From contig SJCO01000002.1 in the NCBI GenBank assembly GCA_005217565.1, forward strand, positions 186,001 through 250,000: a stretch of DNA of 64,000 nucleotides. Reading direction: 5' to 3'. Numbering within the stretch: position 1 is the first letter of the stretch; the number at the start of each line of letters is the position of its first letter. This document shows positions 26,210 through 35,226 of the stretch, one piece after another. Below the pieces are notes generated by a model. It had not been told where the DNA came from, did no database searches, and saw only the letters and a program-made list of their open reading frames with translations. The translations under genes were made by a program, and so were the position numbers. Source of the DNA: Puteibacter caeruleilacunae (GTDB lineage Bacteria > Bacteroidota > Bacteroidia > Bacteroidales > Prolixibacteraceae).

Positions 26210-28129
26210 TTACCAACCTGGATTTTGCAATAGGTTCGTATTCTTCAATAACGTACCTTGCTTGATAGGCCACAGATAATTTTTCAAAGTAAAATCTGCT
26301 TTATACTTTTCTTCCATGGTATAAAACAAATCAACATTTTCTTCAAACACTGACCATCCACGTATTGGTTTATTCATGAACTCCTCAGCCCGCTTCCATC
26401 TGTTAATATCGAAGGTTCGAACACCCTCAAAGGCAAACTCGATCATTCTTTCTTGCTGAATAATACTACGCATACCGTCCTTTGTTGTAGGTTTATCCGG
26501 TTGATTACTGAAGTTCGTCCAACTCTCTACAACACCTTTTAATCCTGATCGTTCTCGAACCATGTCAATGTACTTGTAGACGTCTGCATCAGGTTGAGCT
26601 TTTACTTCATTCTGTACTTCTGCATATAGTAAGTACAAATCAGCTAATCTAACTATAGGAAATACATATCGATATGTATTTAATACCGATTCATTATCTC
26701 CTATTGATGTCTGATAGTGAATCAACTTTTTAACTAAATAACCAGAGTTTGAATACCGTGATGATGCAGGAATTGCACTAGCTCCTCCAACGCGAAATTT
26801 TGTAACCTTAAGTTGCGTGTCATCATTAATGCGTCCATTTCCATAAAGTGTTCCTCCGTCAAAACAAATATTTCCATAAAAGCGAGGCTCTCGATCGAAA
26901 TGTAAATTTACAGTTTCATATCCAGGCTCAATATAAAATCGCTCTTCACTAGTAGCTGTTCTAGTACCATAAATATCCTTTCCTTCCCAAGCAATATCTT
27001 CATCTATTGGAACTCCATTGTTAGTATAGAATTGCTCTACTATATTTAAAGATGGAGCTAAAGTTGATCCAACCTTTCCTCCACCATGTAGGACTGAAAA
27101 TGCGGGATGACATAACCATTGTAAAAGAGGACCTGGATCACTATCCGAGTCGCCCCATATTATCTCTTGATTCCATTTTTCAGTTACTGCACCTCTGGTT
27201 CCCATTGCAATAATTGTTGAGTCACTCAGATTTCCAGCAAATACGGGAGGTACAAAATTGTAAAGAGAATGACCACTAGTATGACAAAATTCGATCGCCT
27301 CTTCTAATGCATTAAGTGCTAATTGCCATTTGTTGGGATCATAAGTAGTATTAATTAACTCAACACCTCTGTTATCCACAAATCCAATATAATCCTCATT
27401 TCCATTAAACAATGGACTTGCAGCAAAGGTGAGTACCTTCGCTTTAATAGCTAATGCAATTGATTTTGTAATCCTTCCTTGATCAACCAACGGATCTTCT
27501 ATGGTGCCTAACAAATTAGGAAGCGATTCATCAATAAGACTGACAATATAGCTTACAACATCATCAATTGGTTCCCTATAACGTGAAACAATATCTGTAT
27601 CTTCAGATATCGCAAGGTTCTCTCTAACTATAGGAATAGGACCATATAATTTCATTAACAAGAAATGATAATATGCCTTCAAAAATGTTACTTCTGATAT
27701 CCATTGATTCTTTTCATACGGTTCTAAATCATATGGTACATCAATATTTTCTAAGAATATATTGCAATCCCTTATCCCTCTAAACAATGGAGCTCCACCT
27801 TTCTTTCCATCCCAGAAGTTAATATATGGATCATTCGTATTCTGAAATCCTCTAGCAATTTCCCAGCCATAATATTCAGCTCGTTCCGCCGTTTCAAACA
27901 GACAAAATTCGTCATTTGTTATTAACCCAGGATTCTGATCTATATGTGTAAAATTTGGCAAGTACGAATAACATCCATGCATAAAATTTTTTGCCTCATT
28001 CTTATTTTGAAATGCATGATCCAAAGTTGCCACATCATCCGGCACTACATCAAGATATTCACTGCAAGAAGTTAATAAAGTCCCACATATAATAACTGTA
28101 CTACAAACTAGTATTAATATATTTTTCAT
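26210..28129 (-). CDS. SusD/RagB-family nutrient-binding lipoprotein (PUL B)
   Basis: The 639-residue product has a lipoprotein signal ending LTSC (Cys about 22), followed by SEYLDVVPDD, the classic SusD start. The N-terminal FMHGCYSYLPN and TPR-like FLKAYYHFLLMKLYGPIPIV are standard. The C-terminal RLADLYLLYAEVQNE, MVRERSGLKGV, IIQQERMIEFAFEGVRTFDINRWKRAEE and final NPGW are hallmark SusD blocks. It starts 10 bases after the susC stop. The closest relative in the window is the PUL C protein at 36780-38738, which shares most of these blocks. Confidence 0.96.
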   Translation of the reverse strand: MKNILILVCSTVIICGTLLTSCSEYLDVVPDDVATLDHAFQNKNEAKNFMHGCYSYLPNFTHIDQNPGLITNDEFCLFETAERAEYYGWEIARGFQNTNDPYINFWDGKKGGAPLFRGIRDCNIFLENIDVPYDLEPYEKNQWISEVTFLKAYYHFLLMKLYGPIPIVRENLAISEDTDIVSRYREPIDDVVSYIVSLIDESLPNLLGTIEDPLVDQGRITKSIALAIKAKVLTFAASPLFNGNEDYIGFVDNRGVELINTTYDPNKWQLALNALEEAIEFCHTSGHSLYNFVPPVFAGNLSDSTIIAMGTRGAVTEKWNQEIIWGDSDSDPGPLLQWLCHPAFSVLHGGGKVGSTLAPSLNIVEQFYTNNGVPIDEDIAWEGKDIYGTRTATSEERFYIEPGYETVNLHFDREPRFYGNICFDGGTLYGNGRINDDTQLKVTKFRVGGASAIPASSRYSNSGYLVKKLIHYQTSIGDNESVLNTYRYVFPIVRLADLYLLYAEVQNEVKAQPDADVYKYIDMVRERSGLKGVVESWTNFSNQPDKPTTKDGMRSIIQQERMIEFAFEGVRTFDINRWKRAEEFMNKPIRGWSVFEENVDLFYTMEEKYKADFTLKNYLWPIKQGTLLKNTNLLQNPGW

Positions 28130-28139
28130 TGTTTTTCCT

Positions 28140-31100
28140 TTAAAGTGTTATATTTAATCCTAGATTTACTACACGCTGCAAAGGATATTTTAATCCATTA
28201 CCCCCCATTTCAATATCCCAATGATCAAATCCACTAATAAGTAATAAATTACTTCCACTGACATAAAACCTCATATGATCTATACCAGCTCTTTTTACAA
28301 CCGATTTAGGAATTGAATAACCAATCTCTGCAGATTTTAATCTTAGAAATGCTCCATCCTGCATAAAAAATGTACTTCTAACATTGTTGTTGTCAATTTT
28401 ATAATCAGATAATCTCGGCCATGAGGCATATGGATCCTGAGAAGCTTCTGACCAGTAATCGTCTGCAATAAACTTAGCTAAACCACGTTCCAAAATGCGC
28501 CCATCCTCAGAATACTTAACGAAGGGTGACATTTGCTTAGGATCAATCCAAAAGGAAGACCGTGCTGAACCTTGCATAAAGAAGGAAAAATCGAGGTTTT
28601 TATAACCAACACTAGCACCAAAACCATAGTTAATCTCAGGGACTGTTGGATAACCAATGGGAGCCATATCTAATTCATTAATAACACCATCTCCAGATAG
28701 ATCTCTATATTTTAAATCCCCAGGTTGATATTCTCCTAAGTCCTGCCTTGGTGAATTCGCAATATCTGCATCATCGATAAATAATCTTTCGGCAACATAT
28801 CCCCATTTTTGCGAAATAGGTTGACCAACTTTTGAGCGATAAGGTGCTGTTGTTAAATGATAGTCAGGCTCTTCATATTTCTTAAAAGTTCCTCGTGCAT
28901 AGGTAAAGTTAGCTCTTGCAGTAATCCATAAATCTTTATTAAAGCTCTGATTATAATCTAAAGAACACTCAAATCCATTACTTTCTGCTTCTCCAATATT
29001 AGCTAACGGAGTATCCCATAATCCCATAGATGAAGGTACTGAAGATCGTTCCTGTAAAATATTTGTCCTTGTCTCATGAAACAAATCAGTCTGAATTTCC
29101 AATTGATTATCAAACAATCCAATTTCAAACCCGATATTAGATTTATAGGCTATTTCCCATCCAATCTCTGAATTGGCATAATTATTTATTCTTACACCTT
29201 GTCCAGATTGCCCACTAAACTCAGATCCAAAGGTATACGAACCTCCCTTACGAATCTCTACGTCAGACAAATAAAAAAATCTATCATCACCAATATCATC
29301 ATTTCCAGCTAAACCATATGTCCCTTTCATTTTCAATTTGGAAAATATTTCAGCAAGCCTTCCATTCCACCATTTTTCTTTTGAGATGTTCCAAGCGACT
29401 CCAATTGAAGGGAAGAATCCCCAACGATGGTCTTTGTCAAACTTCTCTGATCCATTGTATCCAAAATTAAACTCTGTTAGATATCTATCTTTCCATGCAT
29501 AAGTAAAACGACCAGAGAGTCCAAGATTTCTAGCAGGTAATGATTCTGCTAATGAACCGGCATTTCCATTAAGTGTATTCCTTGCTATAAACACTAACAT
29601 CCCACTAAATGTGTGATCATCAATGTTTTTATCATACATTAAGGCAGCCTCAGTATATATACTACTTGAGACTTTCTTATCTCCCTCTTCATATGAGAGA
29701 TACTCTGTTCCTTGATCAGGATTTATCTCAAATAATTCATATGTATCTAACTCCTTGTCATAATCTTGAACAGTATAATAAAATGGATTATACTTCCTTG
29801 ATAAATCAAAATATGAATTTCGAGTTGTATTAAACAACAATCTCCCTCTTAATCCATCAATCCATTGACTCAAATCTTGTTTTAACTCAAATTGAGCTAA
29901 CATCACTGTCTTACTCTTTTCCTTATATCCTCTGAGCATCTCAGCATAAGGATTTAAATAAGTCCCATCACCAGCATTACCAAATAAAGTATGTTGAGCT
30001 AAATTAAATTTTTCATCAGGCTCATAATATGCTGGAAACCTAACTGGACTTACATTCAAGGCTTGTCGATACAGAGTACTACCCCCTTTTAATGGACCAC
30101 TGTAGTCATCAAAGGTTCCATGTACCCTAACAATAGCTTCAGTTGACTTTGAGAGATTAATATTAATATTGGAGCGAATTAGGTACTTTGTTAAGTTTAT
30201 ATTGCTATTAAAATCGCTCTTTTTATCAATGTCCAAAATACCATTATCCTGTGCTACTGATGCAGCAATATAGTATCTTGCAACCTTTCCTCCTCCACTA
30301 ATATTAATATTTGCTCGTTGATTAATGGCAACATTCTTAAAAAGCATATCCATCCAATCAACTGAAGGATAAACAAACGAATTTAATCCTGATTTAGTAA
30401 ATTCTATCTTCTCATTTGAATAAGGTATAGCGCCTAGAGGATTTCTTGTTTTAATAGCTTCATTACCCATCATCATGTACGTTATGGGATCAGCCATATC
30501 AATTTCTTTTGTAGGAGAAGAAAAAGAATTCTCTATCCTGATTGAGATCTTTGTCTTTCCCTCTTTCCCTTCCTTTGTCGACACCAGTATAACTCCATTT
30601 GCTCCACGAGCACCATATAATGCCGTAGCTGTTGCATCCTTCAAAATGGAAAAACTCTGAATATCATCAGGGTGCAATCTGGAAAGGTCATCGTTTGATA
30701 CTTCCACATTATCTATCAAAATCAATGGATCTACCTTTCCTGTTCCAAATGAAGATACTCCACGAATGAAAAAATTAGCGTTATCTTCGCCGGGTTCTCC
30801 AGTCGTTTGATATGAAATCATTCCAGACATTCGTCCTGCCAAAGCAGTAGTCAAGTTACTAGATGGAACTCTCAGCTCATCTGTTTTAACAGTTTCGATA
30901 GATGAAATCACACTCTCTTTCTTCTGTTTTCCAAAAGCAACAATAGTCACATCCTCTAGTTCTGATGCTTTTTCCTGTAGTACTACATTAATGTTTTTGC
31001 GACCATTCACATCAATCTCTTGTGAGGCCATACCAATAAATGAAAAATTTAATTTATCAGTTGGCTCTACTGCAAATTCATACATACCATCAGGATCGGT

Positions 31101-31583
31101 AATTACCCCCGAAGTACTACCTACGATCATCACTGTTACTCCTGGTAACGGTGCTCCTGTAGAGTCGGTAACCTTACCCTTTACGGTGTGTTTCTTATTT
31201 TGTGCAACCACTTTGGGAAGTTCATTCTTCTTCACCAAAATCACCTCATCCTGAATACGATAAGTATAACCAGAGTCTCGAAGAATTTCATCCAATACTT
31301 CGTCGACCTTTTTATTGGTAACATTAATTGTAACCCCTTTAATTCGACGCAATTCTTCACCATTATACAAGAATCCCATCCCTGTTTGTTGCTCAATGGT
31401 TCGAATGCACGTCTTCAACGTAACATCCTTCAAATCAAGCGACACCGTCTTTTGACTCAGAGCGTTAGCGGTCACAGTTAGGTTTAGTACAAAAAACAGA
31501 ATAAAGAAATTCCACATAATTAAAAACATTTTTTTACGCCTCTTCATAGCTATGAAGAGTTCATAAAACTGTAATTTTTTCAT
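28140..31583 (-). CDS. SusC-family receptor with STN signalling domain (PUL B)
   Basis: The product has 1147 residues from the ATG at 31583, whose upstream context (TACAAATTT before ATGAAAAAA) matches the PUL C susC start. An in-frame ATG at 31607 is also possible. After a signal segment (FLIMWNFFILFFVLNLTVTA) comes an STN domain (VSLDLKDVTLKTCIRTIEQQ to VILVKK), which contacts FecR in the periplasm. A CarboxypepD_reg-like domain (GKVTDSTGAPLPGVTV), TonB-box region (VTIVAFGKQKKESVI), plug (ALYGARGANGVILVSTKEG) and barrel follow, ending NLGLNITL. Import and signal transduction are therefore combined: ligand binding should release the sigma factor at 32948. It is about as long as the PUL C receptor and similar throughout. 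Confidence 0.95.
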   Translation of the reverse strand: MKKLQFYELFIAMKRRKKMFLIMWNFFILFFVLNLTVTANALSQKTVSLDLKDVTLKTCIRTIEQQTGMGFLYNGEELRRIKGVTINVTNKKVDEVLDEILRDSGYTYRIQDEVILVKKNELPKVVAQNKKHTVKGKVTDSTGAPLPGVTVMIVGSTSGVITDPDGMYEFAVEPTDKLNFSFIGMASQEIDVNGRKNINVVLQEKASELEDVTIVAFGKQKKESVISSIETVKTDELRVPSSNLTTALAGRMSGMISYQTTGEPGEDNANFFIRGVSSFGTGKVDPLILIDNVEVSNDDLSRLHPDDIQSFSILKDATATALYGARGANGVILVSTKEGKEGKTKISIRIENSFSSPTKEIDMADPITYMMMGNEAIKTRNPLGAIPYSNEKIEFTKSGLNSFVYPSVDWMDMLFKNVAINQRANINISGGGKVARYYIAASVAQDNGILDIDKKSDFNSNINLTKYLIRSNININLSKSTEAIVRVHGTFDDYSGPLKGGSTLYRQALNVSPVRFPAYYEPDEKFNLAQHTLFGNAGDGTYLNPYAEMLRGYKEKSKTVMLAQFELKQDLSQWIDGLRGRLLFNTTRNSYFDLSRKYNPFYYTVQDYDKELDTYELFEINPDQGTEYLSYEEGDKKVSSSIYTEAALMYDKNIDDHTFSGMLVFIARNTLNGNAGSLAESLPARNLGLSGRFTYAWKDRYLTEFNFGYNGSEKFDKDHRWGFFPSIGVAWNISKEKWWNGRLAEIFSKLKMKGTYGLAGNDDIGDDRFFYLSDVEIRKGGSYTFGSEFSGQSGQGVRINNYANSEIGWEIAYKSNIGFEIGLFDNQLEIQTDLFHETRTNILQERSSVPSSMGLWDTPLANIGEAESNGFECSLDYNQSFNKDLWITARANFTYARGTFKKYEEPDYHLTTAPYRSKVGQPISQKWGYVAERLFIDDADIANSPRQDLGEYQPGDLKYRDLSGDGVINELDMAPIGYPTVPEINYGFGASVGYKNLDFSFFMQGSARSSFWIDPKQMSPFVKYSEDGRILERGLAKFIADDYWSEASQDPYASWPRLSDYKIDNNNVRSTFFMQDGAFLRLKSAEIGYSIPKSVVKRAGIDHMRFYVSGSNLLLISGFDHWDIEMGGNGLKYPLQRVVNLGLNITL

Positions 31584-31609
31584 AAATTTGTATTTTGATT
31601 TAAACATTT

Positions 31610-31665
31610 AGGAGTCGCCAAACTCCTTTTTACTAAGCAGGAAATGCGCCAACATTTTCCTGCTT
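31610..31665 (-). promoter_or_regulatory. Twin-hairpin leader between fecR and susC (PUL B)
   Basis: On the transcript, hairpin 1 (31635-31665) has a 12-bp stem with one bulge and loop UUGGCG (31647-31652). Seven bases later hairpin 2 (31610-31627) has stem AGGAGU/ACUCCU and the same loop UUGGCG (31616-31621). Hairpin 1 starts 2 bases after the fecR stop. Hairpin 2 ends 26 bases before the susC ATG. There is no U-run directly after either, so simple termination is unlikely. The layout matches 42198-42251. A role in translation, mRNA processing or RNA/protein binding is inferred. Confidence 0.7.
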
Positions 31666-31667
31666 TT

Positions 31668-32876
31668 TTATTTTCTACTAATTTTTATCGTTTTGTTAGT
31701 TATTTCAAAATTAACATTGCTTATCTCTTCAATCAAAGCTGCTATAGAGTGAAACTCCTTAAACCGTGGCAACTTTCCAGAAAACAACTCTTCCCTGGCT
31801 GCTGCATCCTGAAAAACAACATCGATATCGTACCATCGTGACAGCTTCATCATGATTTCATCCAAAGGCTCGCTCTCAAAACGAAAACTTCCTTTAGTCC
31901 AGGTATTGTAAATACTTGCTTCCACTTCTCTTACCTCTGCTCGCTGTGTAATTCGATTATAAATAAACTGCTGATCAGGATCTAGTTGAAGTCTCATATC
32001 ACCCTCTCCTTTTATCTCTTCCAACTGTACCTTCCCTTTAAGCAATGTTGTCACTACATGATCATCATCATGATAGTTAGTCACATTAAAAGAAGTTCCT
32101 AACACTCGAATATCACAATCCTTAGTCTTAACAATAAAGGGGCGTTGCTCATCGTGTGCTACTTCAAAATAAGCCTCACCCGATAATTCAACAATTCTTT
32201 TCTGTCCTCCAAAAACAACAGGATAACGCAATTTTGATAAAGAGTTCAACCAAACTTTCGTTCCATCATTCAATTCCAGCATGTACTCCATCCCTCTGTT
32301 AACAATAAGCTCATTGTAAATAGGCTTCACTGTAGCCTTTAAAACTTGCTTTGTGTTTGTTTTCCCAGTATCATAGGATAACATTACAGAGTCATTTTTA
32401 ATGGTTGCACCATTGTCCTCTCTGATGTCAGCCTCCTGTTCCGGATGTAGATCAACAATCTTTCCATCACTTAAAACTAAGGAAGCCTTACGCTCTCCAT
32501 GAGGAATTTCAACAACCTGCTCCTCTGTTGATAGTAAAACCTGATCAATCAACAGATAAGTCCCCAATGCCACCATAATTGGAATAGCGATACCTGCGGC
32601 ATATCTCAATGCTCGCTGAATTCTCAATCGCTTTGTTACGGTCTGCTTCTTATTGCTTTTCTTCTGCAATGATTCCCATTCTCCTTCAATATCAATATCG
32701 ACCATTCTTTTTTGGCGATTTTGATACCCTTCCCAACTCACAATCTCATCTTCCCTGACATCATGATCTGTTAACCACTCCTTGAGCTCACCCTCCTCCT
32801 CTGGCAAATGCTTTCCTAGCATCTTTCTCACCAGAATTCCTGCAATCTCAAAACTTTTATTGATTCTCCTATCCAT
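31668..32876 (-). CDS. FecR-family anti-sigma factor (PUL B)
   Basis: The 402-residue inner-membrane protein has a cytoplasmic N-terminal part (1-87) that should hold the sigma factor of 32948-33502. One membrane segment follows (YAAGIAIPIMVALGTYLLI, about 92-110). The periplasmic FecR domain has PHGERKASLVLSDG, LNDGTKVWLNSLSKLRYP, ELSGEAYFEVAHDEQRPF and VLGTSFNV. A C-terminal DUF4974-like module (GSFRFESEPLDEIMMKLSRWYDIDV) should meet the STN domain of SusC. It lies 71 bases after the sigma gene, with a conserved element between them. All expected parts are intact. Confidence 0.94.
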   Translation of the reverse strand: MDRRINKSFEIAGILVRKMLGKHLPEEEGELKEWLTDHDVREDEIVSWEGYQNRQKRMVDIDIEGEWESLQKKSNKKQTVTKRLRIQRALRYAAGIAIPIMVALGTYLLIDQVLLSTEEQVVEIPHGERKASLVLSDGKIVDLHPEQEADIREDNGATIKNDSVMLSYDTGKTNTKQVLKATVKPIYNELIVNRGMEYMLELNDGTKVWLNSLSKLRYPVVFGGQKRIVELSGEAYFEVAHDEQRPFIVKTKDCDIRVLGTSFNVTNYHDDDHVVTTLLKGKVQLEEIKGEGDMRLQLDPDQQFIYNRITQRAEVREVEASIYNTWTKGSFRFESEPLDEIMMKLSRWYDIDVVFQDAAAREELFSGKLPRFKEFHSIAALIEEISNVNFEITNKTIKISRK

Positions 32877-32903
32877 AGATTTTAGTTCCTATACACTCCT
32901 TAA

Positions 32904-32932
32904 ACTGAAAAAAATAGAAACAGGGTGACAGC
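32904..32932 (-). promoter_or_regulatory. Conserved sigma-fecR linker element (PUL B)
   Basis: On the minus strand this reads GCTGTCACCCTG, then TTTCTA, seven T and CAGT. It matches 43355-43384 at nearly all positions except the CCC/GGG centre. It ends 27 bases before the fecR ATG. Function is unknown: it could be a promoter, an RNA-processing site or a translation enhancer. Confidence 0.5.
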
Positions 32933-32947
32933 AGAAAGTGAAAAAAA

Positions 32948-33502
32948 TTAAAAAAATTTGAAAAACTCTAACATCAAAATAGCAACAAACTGATTACCAA
33001 GCTGATCACGCAAACTCTTATATGCCCTTAATTTTAAAGTTTTAACTGTATTAACAGATATCTCCAATTCGTCGGCAATAATTTTATTAGAATTTCCTTG
33101 CAAGGTAAGTTCAACAATTCTCTTCGTTTGTTCTCCCAGATTAGCCAAAGCAATATCTAACATTCGATAAGTCTCCTCACGCACAATCTCCTGTAGAAAA
33201 TGATCCTCTGCAATGATCTCTTCATTATCAGCATGCACATTTGTAATGCCCTTTTGTTCCTTAATAAAATCTATACTGGCATTCTTCACCAGTACATACA
33301 AATAAGCTTTTGCTGCCTTTTCATTTTCAAATTCCTTGTCTGAGTTCCAAATCTTAATGAAAGCATCCTGTGCAATGTCCTTTGCAATGGTGGAATCATG
33401 TATAAATTTCTCAGAGAAGAGACACAATGAAGGGAAGTAAGTTTCAAATAACAATTTAAACTCACTACTATTAATAGTAATTCTTTTCCCCTCGTAAAGC
33501 AT
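32948..33502 (-). CDS. ECF sigma-70 factor (PUL B)
   Basis: The 184-residue RNA polymerase sigma factor is of the FecI-like group common in Bacteroidota PULs. Region 2 spans about 13-80, with ETYFPSLCLFSEKFIHD and DIAQDAFIKIW, then AYLYVLVKNASIDF. Region 4 spans about 115-170, with LGEQTKRIVELTLQGNSNKIIADELEISVNTVKTLKLRAYKSL (a helix-turn-helix). It should be held by FecR and freed when SusC binds ligand, then drive susC of this operon. It is the first gene of PUL B. A strong terminator isolates it from PUL C upstream. TACTTTTA at about 33527-33534 (minus) is a near match to a -7 element. Confidence 0.94.
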   Translation of the reverse strand: MLYEGKRITINSSEFKLLFETYFPSLCLFSEKFIHDSTIAKDIAQDAFIKIWNSDKEFENEKAAKAYLYVLVKNASIDFIKEQKGITNVHADNEEIIAEDHFLQEIVREETYRMLDIALANLGEQTKRIVELTLQGNSNKIIADELEISVNTVKTLKLRAYKSLRDQLGNQFVAILMLEFFKFF

Positions 33503-33551
33503 TCAATTAGGTTTGCATTAGTCGGGGTAAAAGTAATGAGTTTTTCTCCAC

Positions 33552-33591
33552 AAAAAAAATCCCCCCTGCAACAAACCTTGCAGAGGGGGAT
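33552..33591 (-). terminator. Terminator of PUL C
   Basis: A GC-rich stem of about 12 bp (ATCCCCC-CTGCA type, 33560-33571 with 33579-33591) is followed on the minus strand by eight T. Between it and the stop at 33702 there is also an 11-bp inverted repeat with a 36-base loop (33630-33640 with 33677-33687). Confidence 0.9.
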
Positions 33592-33701
33592 GTATTAACC
33601 AGATCTACTAATCGCTGATCACTGAAATAAAGAATAATTCGGCCTAACTAACTTACCTACTCAGAATTACAATTTTGAATTATTCTTATTCATCTAACCA
33701 G

Positions 33702-35192
33702 TTATTGTAGTGAAAAAACTATTGCATCTATATTCATTTCCGGATTGTCCATCTTCAGTTTGAAGACATGTCTTCCTGCCTGCAGGTCAACTGTTCCACC
33801 ATCCTGAAGTTGGAAACTACCCCAGCCACCTGTACCGGAAGCCTGGAAGGTTACAATGTCAGTGTCACCTGACTCTATGATGAATTTTCCTGGGCTCCCA
33901 GGAGAAGCAACAGAGAAGTCTACTTTATAAGTTCCTGTCTCCAATACCTCAACAGTATACAGCAACCACTCTCCAGTACCAGTCCATCCAATATTATAAT
34001 TACCAGTAGGACCGCTGCTTATATCAACATCTTCGGCACGGTAAGCACCTCCATTATTACCTCCATCACTATCGTGATAACCAACGCCTTCACCTCCTGT
34101 ATTAAAGTTTTCAGCTTCTAAACGACCAGGAATCAACTGTGGTAGTCCGTTGTACACACCATCAACTGTTCCTGATACAATCACTTTTTTACTAACGATA
34201 TCGATCTCAAGAATATAAGTTCCGTCGGCATGAATCAACTCCATATTATCATTTCCATCAGTACTTTGAACAATTAAAGGAGATAGGGTTCCAGAAGAAA
34301 AATGAGCATAACCATATTGCTTATCTGTAGTCATTTCTTGTGTTTCAAACACTCTGATACGATCATTATGTTTTAAGTTAAAAGTTCCACGATATACACC
34401 TTCAGCAATAGCATTTACCTTGATGAAAGAGTTGGCATCCCAACCATTTGATTCAACCAACAGGTATGCAGGCTTCAATGCATAATCATTCGGAACAAAG
34501 GTCATGGTCTTCGATAGCGATATCGTATCTACAATGTCCTTACTACTCACTCGAGGAATCATACGCATGGAATAATCCAACTGATAACTTGCAGTAATAT
34601 CAAGATCGCTAAATTTAATCTCTTCGTTACCATTTTCCCAGTCATCAGATAATCCTTCTCCGGCAGCAACTTCAGCGCCATCCTTTTTCAATGAATAGTT
34701 CATCACTCCTACATAGTGCATAAAATCATTCGATAAAGAAGTCCACTTCACTTTTAACGAATCAGTATGCACACCATCAACAGGCTTCACCTTTGGAGTG
34801 GGGATCAACATGTTATTCTCTACCCACATCTGAGACACCGGCAACATGGTCTTGTAAGCTTTTACTGATTTATTCCAGAATTCATCCACACTGTAGATTT
34901 CAAACTCATAACCGCTTCCAGATGTCAAACCAGACACCACCAAGCTATCAACGGTAACCTCTGAAACGATACTGTCCTGTCCGTATTTTACAACAATATT
35001 CTTCGACTTTGGATCTGTTGGCAATTCCCAAGCCAAATAGGCTTTTTCAAATCCAACATATACTCTAACACTATCGATCTTTCCAGGATAGATGTTTTCT
35101 TTTGTGTATTGCTTATAATTCTCGTGCATATCCTCACATGCCCAGACAATTAAAGACAATAACGCAATTATTATTAATCTTGATTTAGTCAT
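33702..35192 (-). CDS. Surface lipoprotein with a CBM6-like carbohydrate-binding module (PUL C)
   Basis: The product has 496 residues. A lipoprotein signal ends at VWAC (Cys about 19) followed by EDMHENYKQY, the start seen in DUF4998-type PUL lipoproteins. Fibronectin-like segments cover about 30-120 (YPGKIDSVRVYVGFEKAYLAW, first 20 residues). A middle domain at about 240-345 has a SusE/F-like look (KPAYLLVESNGWDAN; YRGTFNLKHNDRIRVFE). Residues about 358-496 are a CBM6-type sandwich: GRLEAENFN, GVGYHDSDGGNNGG, GEWLLYTVEVLETGTYKVD, and the final NIDAIVFSL. It probably holds the glycan at the cell surface. It is the last gene of PUL C and has no counterpart in PUL B. Confidence 0.84.
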   Translation of the reverse strand: MTKSRLIIIALLSLIVWACEDMHENYKQYTKENIYPGKIDSVRVYVGFEKAYLAWELPTDPKSKNIVVKYGQDSIVSEVTVDSLVVSGLTSGSGYEFEIYSVDEFWNKSVKAYKTMLPVSQMWVENNMLIPTPKVKPVDGVHTDSLKVKWTSLSNDFMHYVGVMNYSLKKDGAEVAAGEGLSDDWENGNEEIKFSDLDITASYQLDYSMRMIPRVSSKDIVDTISLSKTMTFVPNDYALKPAYLLVESNGWDANSFIKVNAIAEGVYRGTFNLKHNDRIRVFETQEMTTDKQYGYAHFSSGTLSPLIVQSTDGNDNMELIHADGTYILEIDIVSKKVIVSGTVDGVYNGLPQLIPGRLEAENFNTGGEGVGYHDSDGGNNGGAYRAEDVDISSGPTGNYNIGWTGTGEWLLYTVEVLETGTYKVDFSVASPGSPGKFIIESGDTDIVTFQASGTGGWGSFQLQDGGTVDLQAGRHVFKLKMDNPEMNIDAIVFSLQ

Positions 35193-35226
35193 ACTTCTTA
35201 ATTTAATTTTGAATGAGCACTGATTA

